The notes below the pieces were generated by a model that saw nothing but the letters and a program-made list of their open reading frames with translations, made no database searches and had not been told where the DNA came from. A program made the translations under genes and the position numbers. Of a DNA stretch of 35,510 bases, positions 15,858 to 23,243 are shown piece after piece. The DNA lies in contig CALMZP010000105.1 in the NCBI GenBank assembly GCA_937870635.1, positions 1 through 35,510 on the forward strand, in the 5' to 3' direction. The DNA comes from an uncultured Acidobacteriota bacterium (GTDB lineage Bacteria; Acidobacteriota; Thermoanaerobaculia; Gp7-AA8). How positions within the stretch are numbered: position 1 is the first letter of the stretch; the number at the start of each line of letters is the position of its first letter.

Positions 15858-16589
15858 ATGAATGAGATCCTCCTCTACGCGGTCGCGGGCTTCATCGCTC
15901 AGCTGATCGACGGCGTTCTCGGTATGGGCTACGGGGTCAGCGCGACCTCTTTTCTCCTGTCGCTCGGCGTTCCCCCCGCGGTCTCGAGCGCGAGCGTGCA
16001 CACCGCGGAGACCGTCGCCACCGGCTTCTCCGCGTATTCGCATTACCGTTACGGCAACGTCATCTGGTCGCTCGCGAAGCGACTCCTGATCCCCGGAGCG
16101 ATCGGCGCGGTGATCGGAGCGTACATCCTCACGCAGATTCCCGGCGAGACGATCCGCCCGTTCATCGCGGTGTACCTGCTGCTGATGGGAGCCCTGATTC
16201 TGCTGAAAGCTTTTCACCGCCGTCCGGCCGCCGAGTCGCATGCGCACCTCGGGCCGCTGGGTCTTGCGGGAGGATTCTTCGACGCGATCGGCGGCGGTGG
16301 ATGGGGACCGATCGTCGTCGGGACACTCCTCGCCCGCGGCAATGAACCGCGAACCACGATCGGCTCGGTGAACTTCGCCGAGTTCTTCGTGACGCTGGCC
16401 GCGTCGCTCACCTTCTTCATGACGATTGGCCTCGCCGCCTGGAAGCCGATCGCCGGTCTCGCCCTCGGCGGCGCGCTCGCCGCACCAATCGCGGCAAAGC
16501 TCGTAGGCCGCATCCCCGCCCGCCCGCTCATGATCGCCGTGGGGGTATTCGTCATCGTACTGAGTTTGCGGACGATCCTGGCCAGTTAA
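15858..16589 (+). CDS. TauE/SafE-family sulfite/organic anion exporter-like protein
   Basis: 243 residues with about seven or eight membrane helices. The family repeat motif is visible at the start (AQLIDGVLGMGYGVSATSFLL) and again in the second half (GGFFDAIGGGGWGPIVVGTLL). TauE/SafE proteins export sulfite, sulfoacetate or similar anions across the inner membrane; nothing here fixes the substrate. It is the third gene of the pepQ-DUF2721-tauE unit. The last codons are unusual: the stop TAA lies inside the first GTTAACC unit of the repeat at 16585, so the repeat defines the C-terminus (LAS). Confidence 0.9.
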   Translation: MNEILLYAVAGFIAQLIDGVLGMGYGVSATSFLLSLGVPPAVSSASVHTAETVATGFSAYSHYRYGNVIWSLAKRLLIPGAIGAVIGAYILTQIPGETIRPFIAVYLLLMGALILLKAFHRRPAAESHAHLGPLGLAGGFFDAIGGGGWGPIVVGTLLARGNEPRTTIGSVNFAEFFVTLAASLTFFMTIGLAAWKPIAGLALGGALAAPIAAKLVGRIPARPLMIAVGVFVIVLSLRTILAS

Positions 16590-16834
16590 CCGTTCACCGT
16601 TCACCGTTCACCGTTAACCGTTAACCGTTAACCGTTAACCGTTAACCGTTAACCGCGAAGAGCGTAATCGACCCCACGTCATCCTGAGGCGCGAAGACGC
16701 CGAAGGATCTCAGGTTACGCATCTTGAGACCCTTCGCCGTCTTCGCGGCTCAGGGTGACGTGCTTGCGCTCTGCGGCCCGCGGCACGGGTAACGGCTAAC
16801 GGTTAACGGTTAACGGCAGCCGGTTAACGGCAGC
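16585..16834. repeat. Nested palindrome with GTTAACC heptamer arms (element 5)
   Basis: Ten tandem units on the left (16585-16654; GTTAACC with three GTTCACC). The core palindrome has arms at 16678-16714 and 16723-16759. Six right-hand units (16787-16828; GGGTAAC, GGCTAAC, GGTTAAC x2, GGCAGCC, GGTTAAC) and a partial GGCAGC follow. The core is almost identical to that of 377-587, so these are two copies of one element. It spans exactly from the TauE/SafE stop to the base before the SprT-like stop, two convergent genes, and could terminate both. Confidence 0.92.
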
Positions 16835-17281
16835 TCAGAACAACGCCAGCTGTGGCGGCACGGCGGGCGGCGCAACGGGGGGTCTCTTCTGAAACTCTGC
16901 CCTTCTCCGGCCGAGAAGGATGAACAGATTGCAGCGGATCCACTCCTGCGCTTCGCGGTGGTAGAGAAACTTGCGCTCGTACGCATGGAAGCGCCGGTTG
17001 TGCGCTGCGCCGAGGATGTGGTGCAGGTACTCGTGATGGATCACCGACTGGATGAAGTACGCCGGAATGTTCGGCGCATTCAGCAGCGGATGAATGCGGA
17101 TCTCCGTCGTGTGGTGATTGTAGGAACCGAGCCGGATGCTGCGGCGGCGCTTGCGGGTGATCTGCTGGCCCCAGCGCACGGTGAGCGGCGGTACCTTCGA
17201 GAAGTACGTGCGATGCACCTCCGCCGCGAGCGACTCGAGGTGATGATGCGGCATGTCCGGGACGGGCAGCGAAATCCACAT
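16835..17281 (-). CDS. SprT-like zinc-metalloprotease-domain protein
   Basis: 148 residues. His83-Glu-Tyr-Leu-His87 in SVIHHEYLHHILG is the HExxH zinc motif. The preceding LGSYNHHTTEIRIHPLLN and the later RRFHAYERKFLYHREAQEWI match SprT-like domain proteins. The family includes DNA-protein crosslink proteases of the Spartan type and many uncharacterised bacterial proteins. There is no signal peptide, so it is probably cytoplasmic. The proline-rich tail ends in LALF. Direct proof of protease activity is lacking. Confidence 0.82.
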   Translation of the reverse strand: MWISLPVPDMPHHHLESLAAEVHRTYFSKVPPLTVRWGQQITRKRRRSIRLGSYNHHTTEIRIHPLLNAPNIPAYFIQSVIHHEYLHHILGAAHNRRFHAYERKFLYHREAQEWIRCNLFILLGRRRAEFQKRPPVAPPAVPPQLALF

Positions 17282-17307
17282 GGGATGGCTGCCGCAATTC
17301 TAACCGA

Positions 17308-17643
17308 TCAATCCTCGCGAGGCCGATCCATGATCCGGCTGACGTTCGCCATCGCCGCGGCCGAGATGAGCGAGGTGCCGGCTGCGATGAGCTCGTCGCC
17401 CTTCTTCATGCCGAGGTAGACGCCGATGCCGACGCCGAGAGCAACGGCAGTGAGGGGAAACGAGCGGATGTGCTCGCGCCACTCTTCCGGCAACAGGTTC
17501 TCGATCTCGTCGAACAGCGCCTGCGGTCCGCCCTCGGCCATCGCCGCGCCGAGCGAAGCTGCCTTGTCCCGGATCGGCGAGTCGTATTCCTGGCCCGCCG
17601 CCGCGCGATCGTAATCGTCCTTGCCTCTTCGTGATGTCGCCAT
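17308..17643 (-). CDS. Hypothetical protein with one glycine-zipper membrane segment
   Basis: 111 residues from the ATG at 17643; a 5' extension to 17667 overlaps the upstream gene and is less likely. The N-terminal half is charged and soluble. A hydrophobic segment AVALGVGIGVYLGMKKG (about 66-82) with G-x-G-x-x-x-G spacing is followed by a second weakly hydrophobic stretch. It begins 4 bases after the stop of the DUF883-like gene, whose end supplies a GAGGA ribosome site, so the two are co-expressed. I do not recognise the family; it resembles ElaB/YqjD-like anchors only in layout. Confidence 0.7.
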   Translation of the reverse strand: MATSRRGKDDYDRAAAGQEYDSPIRDKAASLGAAMAEGGPQALFDEIENLLPEEWREHIRSFPLTAVALGVGIGVYLGMKKGDELIAAGTSLISAAAMANVSRIMDRPRED

Positions 17644-17647
17644 ACGC

Positions 17648-17905
17648 TTAATCCTCGTCTTCGTCACCGCGCAGCATGAGGCCGACCAGGAAACCGACTC
17701 CGACCGAGATCAGCAGAGCCTTGCCCGGGTTCGACCGTACATAGTCCCGCACCTGATCGGTGATCGCGCCGAAATCGACGTCCTCGGCACGCTCACGCAT
17801 GGTGTTGTACTTGCCGCCGACGTACTCCTTCGCCCGGCTGAAACGTCCCCTGGTCTCCCCGGTGTCCGCGTCCCCTTGATCGGTGGTGCGGTTGTTCTCG
17901 TCCAT
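17648..17905 (-). CDS. DUF883 / ElaB-YqjD-like membrane-anchored small protein
   Basis: 85 residues. A hydrophilic N-terminus is followed by VRDYVRSNPGKALLISVGVGFLVGLMLRG in parts: the NPGKALL entry and a GVGFLVGLMLRG glycine-zipper helix, then an acidic tail. This is the layout of DUF883 proteins; E. coli YqjD and ElaB bind ribosomes at the inner membrane in stationary phase. The ATG at 17905 has GGAGG 5 bases upstream, better than the longer start at 17917. It is first in a two-gene unit with the 111-residue protein. Confidence 0.78.
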   Translation of the reverse strand: MDENNRTTDQGDADTGETRGRFSRAKEYVGGKYNTMRERAEDVDFGAITDQVRDYVRSNPGKALLISVGVGFLVGLMLRGDEDED

Positions 17906-17910
17906 GCGTA

Positions 17911-17915
17911 CCTCC
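17911..17915 (-). promoter_or_regulatory. Ribosome binding site of the DUF883-like gene
   Basis: GGAGG on the minus strand precedes the ATG at 17905 by 5 bases and decides between two possible starts. Confidence 0.65.
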
Positions 17916-17972
17916 ATTCGAGCGCGCAGATTATCAGCATTTCTGCACCGTTCGTGCCGGGCGTCCGTCCCT

Positions 17973-17978
17973 TAGAAT
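17973..17978 (+). promoter_or_regulatory. Putative -10 element of a leaderless transcript (ABC ATPase)
   Basis: TAGAAT ends 9 bases before the ATG at 17988. No Shine-Dalgarno sequence is present. Confidence 0.45.
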
Positions 17979-17987
17979 GCCGGGACG

Positions 17988-18656
17988 ATGCGCGTCTCGC
18001 TGCAGCATGTGTCGCACGACTATGCGGGCACCGAGGATTCGGCCGCGGTGCACGTCCTCGAGGACGTGTCGCTGGAGATCGGCGATGGCGATTTCGCAGT
18101 GCTGATGGGCGCTTCCGGCAGCGGTAAGTCGACCCTTCTCAACCTGATCGGGGCTGTCGACCGGCCCACCTCCGGAAAGGTTTTTCTCGACGATGCGGAC
18201 ACTTCGCAACTCCGGGAGAGCGGTCTGACGAAGCTGCGCCGCGAATCGATCGGGTTCATTTTCCAGTTCTTCAACCTCATCCCCACGCTCGACGTGAAGG
18301 AGAACGTGGCGTTCCCCCTGTCGCTCGCCCGTGCAGAGGGAATCGCCGAGCGGGTCGAGGCGGCGCTGGACGAAGTCGGGCTTGCGCACCGTGCGCGCCA
18401 TTTTCCGAACGAATTGTCAGGCGGCGAGATGCAGCGTGTGGCGATCGCGCGCGCCGTGATTCACCGTCCCAGACTTCTTCTTGCCGACGAGCCGACTGGA
18501 AACCTCGACTCGAAGAGCGGAGCGATGATCCTCGAGCTCATCCGATCAATCCGGGAAAAGCACCGGCCGACGATCGTCATGGCCACGCATTCCGACCGAG
18601 CCGCAGCCTACGGCGACTACATCATCCAGGTCGCCGACGGACGGATCTCACGATGA
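17988..18656 (+). CDS. ABC transporter ATP-binding protein (LolD/MacB/AttE-like)
   Basis: 222 residues. Walker A GASGSGKST is at 41-49, the Q-loop at FQFFN (92-96), the signature LSGGEMQ at 143-149, Walker B LLLADEP at 163-169 with the D-loop following, and the switch histidine is His201. Size and signature match the LolD/MacB subfamily, which powers FtsX-type permeases that act on lipoproteins, antibiotics or periplasmic substrates rather than classical import. It overlaps the permease start by four bases (ATGA), so the two form one transporter. Confidence 0.95.
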   Translation: MRVSLQHVSHDYAGTEDSAAVHVLEDVSLEIGDGDFAVLMGASGSGKSTLLNLIGAVDRPTSGKVFLDDADTSQLRESGLTKLRRESIGFIFQFFNLIPTLDVKENVAFPLSLARAEGIAERVEAALDEVGLAHRARHFPNELSGGEMQRVAIARAVIHRPRLLLADEPTGNLDSKSGAMILELIRSIREKHRPTIVMATHSDRAAAYGDYIIQVADGRISR

Positions 18657-21214
18657 TCCTTCGGGCGCTGATCCTCCGGCCGCTCGTCAACGAAAAACTC
18701 CGCACGGCACTGACGATCCTCGGCATCGCCGTTGGAGTTGCCGTTGTGGTCGCGATTCAACTCGCAAATCAGAGTGCGCTGCGCGCCTTCAGCGAATCGG
18801 TTGACGCCGTCGCCGGACGCGCGAACTTTCAGGTCGTCTCCGACGCCGGCAGCGTTCCGGAAGACGTCCTCCTTCGTCTCAGACCCCTGTGGGAGCGCGG
18901 CGCGCGCTTCGCTCCGGTCATCGACGTCGAAGGAATCGTGGAGCCATCTCAGCAGCCGGTCCGGCTGCTCGGCGTCGATCTCCTGTCCGACCTTCATTTC
19001 CGCGACTATCGTTACGCAACGGTTCTCACCGCCGAAAGCGCGACGCGCACATCGGCGCAGAGCTATCTCGAGCTGTTCCGGCCCGACTCCGTCGTCCTGC
19101 CCGCACCGCTTGCGCGGCAACAGGGGTTGGCGATCGGGAAATCGATCGTACTGAACATCAACGGTCATCGCCGCAACCTCGTGATCCGCGGCATTCTCGA
19201 GGCTCACGGCCCGGCGACGGCTTTCAACGGGAGCATCGTCATCTGCGACATCGCCACGGCGCAGCGCAACTTCGGGATGGAGGGCGAGCTCTCGCGGATC
19301 GATCTCATCGTGCCCGAAGAACAGGTCACGACCGCGGCGCTCGAGAAGCTGCTTCCGCCGGGAACCCGCATCGAGCGGCCGTCGCGACGGAACGAACGGG
19401 TGAACCGTATGCTCCGCGCGTTCCGCGTCAACCTCTTCGCTCTCGCCGGCGTCGCACTCCTCGTCGGGATGTTCCTCGTCTACAACACGGTTCTGATCTC
19501 GATTCTCCGGCGACGACGCGACGTCGGTGTTCTCAGGACGCTCGGCGCCTCGCCGAGACAAATTTTCCTCGCCTTTGTCGGGGAAGGCGCACTGCTCGGC
19601 GTGCTCGGCTCGGTGTTAGGGATTACCCTCGGCAACGTCCTGGCCGCATCGATCCTCGGCCTCGTCGGACGCACGATCAACGCGCTCTACGTCACCTCGC
19701 GCCCCGAGGAAGTGGTGTTGACGCCGGGAGTCATTCTGGTCGGGGCGGCGGTCGGAACGATTCTCTCTCTGCTCTCCGCCGTCCAGCCGGCCATCGAAGC
19801 GTCGCGCGTTCCGCCGAACACGATGATCCGGGCCGGCCTTCAGCAGCGCACTTCACGCGGAACGAAGCCGATTCTCATCGGCATCGCCCTGTTCATCGCG
19901 GGGGCCATGGCCGCGCAGATTCCGCCCGTGGAAGGCATCGCCGTCGGCGGTTATCTTTCCGTGCTCCTGGTCGTCGGGGGGTTTTCGGCGTTCGCTCCCG
20001 CAATCGTGCGGATGACGTCGAAGCTTGCCCGTCCCATCCTTTCGCGTCTCTTTGGAATCGTCGGTACGGTGGCCGCTGCATCGGTCCCGGCATCGCTTCG
20101 CCGGACGTCGATCGCCAGCGCCGCACTTTCGCTGGCGATCGGAATGATGGTGGCTGTCGCGCTGATGGTCGGCAGTTTCAGGGAGACTGTGCGTATCTGG
20201 GTCGATCAGACCGTGCAGTCGGATCTCTGGCTCCGCCCCTCGCGGGGCCTGTCGAACGCGCAGGCGGCTGTCTTTCCGCCGGGCATCGCGGACGAGGTGC
20301 GCGCCGTCGACTTCGTGGCGTCGGTCGAACGCATTCGCGGGCGCGACGTGGTTTACGAGGACACGATCATCTGGGTCGGGAGCGGCGAGTTTGCGCTCGC
20401 CGCGGCGCGCGCCGATCTTCCGATGGTCGCGCCGAAGGAACCCGATCCGGCGCTGCTCAAAGCCGTGGCGGTGAATGGCGTCGTGATCTCCGAGAGTTTC
20501 TCCACGCGGTTCAACAAAGAGATTGGTGACTCCGTCGTTCTTCCGGTGCCCGGAGGGACGCGATCGTTCCCCGTCACCGGCATCTATCGCGACTACTCGA
20601 ACGACCGCGGCGTGGCGGTGATGGATCGCGATCTTTTCGTGAAGACGTTCCGCGACGATGCCATCAACACGCTCGTCGTGTATCTGAAAGAAGGCGTTGA
20701 CCACGAGACCGCCCGTGCACAGCTCGAAAAGACCTTCGGGCCGAGGTATGGCGCGTTCGCCGTGAGCAACGCGTCGATTCGCAGGGAGGTCATGACGATC
20801 TTCGACCAGACCTTCATGATCACTTACGCACTCCTCGGCGTGGCCATCGTCGTCGCTGTGCTCGGGATCGTGAACACCCTCTCAGCGCTGATCCTCGAGC
20901 GGAGCCGCGAGCTCGCGCTGCTGCGGGTCGGCGGCATGTCGCAGGGTCAGGTTCGCGGCATGATCGTGCTCGAGTCGACGCTGATCGGCATCGCGTCGAC
21001 GGTTGCGGGCGTGGTGATGGGATGGATACTCTCCTGGATCCTCATCAACGTCATCAACCGGCAGTCGTTCGGGTGGACGATCGACTTCTACGTCCCCACC
21101 GCACTGATCGCGACATCCCTGGCCATCACCTTCCTGTCGTCGGTGGCCGCCGGACTCGTTCCGGCACGACTCGCGAACCGTATCCACGTGGCGGCGGCGA
21201 TCAAGGCGGAGTGA
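18653..21214 (+). CDS. ABC transporter permease, large FtsX/MacB-type
   Basis: 853 residues. The N-terminal helix (about 18-38, LTILGIAVGVAVVVAIQLA) is followed by a periplasmic MacB-like domain to about 245. A first FtsX domain (about 255-385, with RRRRDVGVLRTLGASPRQIFL) comes next. Central helices (about 405-510) and a second periplasmic domain follow, then a second FtsX domain (about 720-850, with ERSRELALLRVGGMSQGQVRGMI). The duplicated layout is that of large COG0577 permeases. Such permeases are often encoded with an ATPase and an AttH/COG5621 secreted protein; an AttH-like gene lies about 2 kb away on the other strand. The transported substrate is unknown. Confidence 0.93.
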   Translation: MILRALILRPLVNEKLRTALTILGIAVGVAVVVAIQLANQSALRAFSESVDAVAGRANFQVVSDAGSVPEDVLLRLRPLWERGARFAPVIDVEGIVEPSQQPVRLLGVDLLSDLHFRDYRYATVLTAESATRTSAQSYLELFRPDSVVLPAPLARQQGLAIGKSIVLNINGHRRNLVIRGILEAHGPATAFNGSIVICDIATAQRNFGMEGELSRIDLIVPEEQVTTAALEKLLPPGTRIERPSRRNERVNRMLRAFRVNLFALAGVALLVGMFLVYNTVLISILRRRRDVGVLRTLGASPRQIFLAFVGEGALLGVLGSVLGITLGNVLAASILGLVGRTINALYVTSRPEEVVLTPGVILVGAAVGTILSLLSAVQPAIEASRVPPNTMIRAGLQQRTSRGTKPILIGIALFIAGAMAAQIPPVEGIAVGGYLSVLLVVGGFSAFAPAIVRMTSKLARPILSRLFGIVGTVAAASVPASLRRTSIASAALSLAIGMMVAVALMVGSFRETVRIWVDQTVQSDLWLRPSRGLSNAQAAVFPPGIADEVRAVDFVASVERIRGRDVVYEDTIIWVGSGEFALAAARADLPMVAPKEPDPALLKAVAVNGVVISESFSTRFNKEIGDSVVLPVPGGTRSFPVTGIYRDYSNDRGVAVMDRDLFVKTFRDDAINTLVVYLKEGVDHETARAQLEKTFGPRYGAFAVSNASIRREVMTIFDQTFMITYALLGVAIVVAVLGIVNTLSALILERSRELALLRVGGMSQGQVRGMIVLESTLIGIASTVAGVVMGWILSWILINVINRQSFGWTIDFYVPTALIATSLAITFLSSVAAGLVPARLANRIHVAAAIKAE

Positions 21215-21232
21215 CGTCTGGACATGCACGTT

Positions 21233-21334
21233 GGACCCTGGACCCTGGACCTTGGACCTTGGGAGAGACGAGGCGGACAGACGCGGAGCGCTCACGCGTC
21301 ACTCCCACCGGCCAGGGTCCAGGATCCAAGGTCC
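21233..21334. repeat. Heptamer-armed palindrome (GGACCCT type, element 6)
   Basis: GGACCCT x2 and GGACCTT x2 (21233-21260) are matched by AGGGTCC, AGGATCC and AAGGTCC (21314-21334). The inner region lacks the GTCAYCC core but has short inverted pieces. It begins 18 bases after the permease stop and ends next to the -10 element of the following gene. The heptamer is the same as in 10667-10883. Confidence 0.85.
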
Positions 21335-21336
21335 CA

Positions 21337-21342
21337 TAAAAT
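21337..21342 (+). promoter_or_regulatory. Putative -10 element (copper monooxygenase pseudogene)
   Basis: TAAAAT lies 11 bases before the ATG at 21354 and abuts the right arm of the repeat. There is no Shine-Dalgarno sequence. Confidence 0.4.
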
Positions 21343-21353
21343 AGCCCCCGCCC

Positions 21354-22392
21354 ATGTCCCGCAAGCTCCTGCTCGCCGCAGCAGTCCTCTTTCTCTTTCT
21401 CGGCGCACGGCAGCGCGCCGTCCGGCAGCCGGCGGTGTCTTCGGGCCCGACCTTCAGCAATGAAGTCGTGCGCATTTTCCAGACTCATTGCCAGTCATGT
21501 CATCACGAAGGTGACATCGCGCCATTCTCGCTCACTAACTACCGCGAAGCCGCGCCGTGGGCACACGTGATCAAGTTCATGACCGCCACCCGGCAGATGC
21601 CGCCGTGGAAACCCGCCGCAGGATGCGGCGACTTCGCTGATGCCCGCGGTCTGACGGCAGAGGAGATAGCGACAATCGGACGATGGGTCGATGCCGGCGC
21701 GCCGGAAGGCGATCGATCTCAGCTGCCACCTCCGATCAACTTCGGCGGCGGCTGGTCGCTCGGCGAGCCGGACCTCGTCGTTGCCTACCCGGAGTCATAC
21801 ACCGCTCCTTCCTCGGAAGACATGTATCGATGCTTCACTATCCCGACGAACCAGAGCGTCGACAGGTACGTCGCCGGCATCGACGTCCACCCCGGCGACC
21901 GCAGCAGCGTTCATCACGTCATCGCATTTCTGGATACGACCGGTCAGTCGGCGGCGCTCGACGCAGCCGATCCGCAACCGGGTTACACGTGTTTCGGCGG
22001 ACCTGGATTCGACCTGTCCGCTGACGCCACACTCGGCGGCTGGGCTCCCGGATACCGGGCCTTCACGTTGCCCGACGACGTCGGACTAAGGTTACCGGCA
22101 AACTCGCGGGTGGTGCTGCAGGTCCACTATCACTCGCACGACGGGCATCCGCGGCCCGACCGCACCGAGTTCGCAATGTATTTCTCGAAAACCGGCATGG
22201 TCGAGCGTCAGCCTCACCGCGAACTACGACAACTCGTCATCGAACCCACGCAACCCGAACCATCCGCCGAAAGCCGTCCGCTGGGGCGAGGCCACGACCG
22301 ACGAGATGTGCATCGCCTTCCTCGGGGTCACGATCGACGGCGAGAACCTCGCAAACGGGATCGCGGATGATTCGGCGCTCCGGCCGAAGTGA
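21354..22392 (+). pseudogene. Copper type II monooxygenase-like protein with N-terminal cytochrome c, internally deleted and frameshifted
   Basis: A signal peptide is followed by a haem c site CQSCH (46-50) with a possible axial Met in RQMPPWKP. A copper monooxygenase-like first domain comes next ([20 protein letters not shown]). Up to AMYFSKTG (about 22195) the frame is normal. The typical family C-terminus then resumes in the next frame at about 22209 ([30 protein letters not shown]) and runs to the TGA at 22390-22392. Relatives have about 80-90 residues between these blocks, including the copper-binding HMH segment; these are missing here. The original frame instead ends at 22370 in an arginine-rich tail. 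Deletion plus frameshift makes an active enzyme very unlikely. Confidence 0.82.
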
Positions 22393-22408
22393 TGTGGAGT
22401 GACGGAAT

Positions 22409-22428
22409 GTTGCGGCAAGCTGCTGCCG
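22409..22428. terminator. Small palindrome between convergent genes
   Basis: TGCGGCA (22409-22415) and TGCCGCA (22422-22428) pair around AGCTGC. It lies between the convergent copper-protein pseudogene and the beta-lactamase-like gene. It belongs to the GGCAGC/GCTGCC module seen at 13927 and 31726 and may stop transcription from both sides. Confidence 0.5.
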
Positions 22429-22436
22429 CACCCCGG

Positions 22437-23243
22437 TTAATCGCGGCGCTTCTTTCTTGCCGGCTGCCAACCGACGAGATCTCTGTACACCGCGCGCGTG
22501 ATGTCGGCGACGGCGCGCTCGCGCTGATTCATCGTCGAGGTTTTCCCGCCCTTGGTGAACACGACCATGAGAACGTGATCGCGCCCGTTCGGCGATGTGA
22601 TGATGCCGACGTCGTTCACCGTGCCGGGCATCGTTCCTGTTCGCCCCGCAACGCTCGCGCGCGCGGGAGCGCCCGCCTTGATCCGGCGTCCGCCCGTCTG
22701 AGACCGCGTCATGATGCGCATCAGGCGGTCGTGGCTGGCACGCGACAGACGATCCTCGGCGCGGTAGAAACGCTCGAGAAGCGCGAGCATCTCCGCCGGC
22801 GTCGTGTTCTCCCGCTGCTCGACGGCCGATGGGCCGCCTGCGAGTTTCAAGAGAGCCGCCGAAGCCGTGTTGTCACTCTCGGCGAGCATCGCTTCGAGGA
22901 GATCTTCGACGCTCATCGTCACTGCACGGCCCTTCGCGGCTTCGCGAATGGGGCTGTGGCCCGACGCGAATTCGGCGGGCTGAATTGTCACGTCACTCGA
23001 AAGCGAGATCCTTCCGGAGTCGACCGCGCGCATGAACGCGAGCGCAATCGGCAGCTTGTTCACGCTGCCCATCGGAAACTGTTCGTCGCCGCGGACCGAC
23101 ACCCGGCGTCCGCTCTCGATGTGCAGCGCCGCGACCCCGACCGTCGAGTCGATTTCCGAGGCGATGCGATTGATCTGATCTTCGACTCCGCGAATGAAAC
23201 CAGTGAGGAGAAGAAACGCCGCAAAAGCCGTGAGTGTTCTCAT
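22437..23243 (-). CDS. Class A beta-lactamase-like serine hydrolase lacking the omega loop
   Basis: 268 residues from ATG 23243, with a signal peptide at about 1-19. Ser60-Val-Asn-Lys63 is the nucleophile SxxK and Ser123-Asp-Asn125 is the SDN motif. The third motif reads Arg201-Thr-Gly instead of Lys-Thr-Gly. After GGPSAV (136-141) the sequence goes straight to EQRENTTPAEM; class A enzymes have about 25-30 more residues there, forming the omega loop with the deacylating Glu166 and Asn170. The gap is in frame. The protein could acylate but should deacylate poorly, so it may be a penicillin-binding or esterase-like protein, or a decayed enzyme. Its start overlaps the stop of the AttH-like gene (ATGA). 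Confidence 0.85.
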   Translation of the reverse strand: MRTLTAFAAFLLLTGFIRGVEDQINRIASEIDSTVGVAALHIESGRRVSVRGDEQFPMGSVNKLPIALAFMRAVDSGRISLSSDVTIQPAEFASGHSPIREAAKGRAVTMSVEDLLEAMLAESDNTASAALLKLAGGPSAVEQRENTTPAEMLALLERFYRAEDRLSRASHDRLMRIMTRSQTGGRRIKAGAPARASVAGRTGTMPGTVNDVGIITSPNGRDHVLMVVFTKGGKTSTMNQRERAVADITRAVYRDLVGWQPARKKRRD

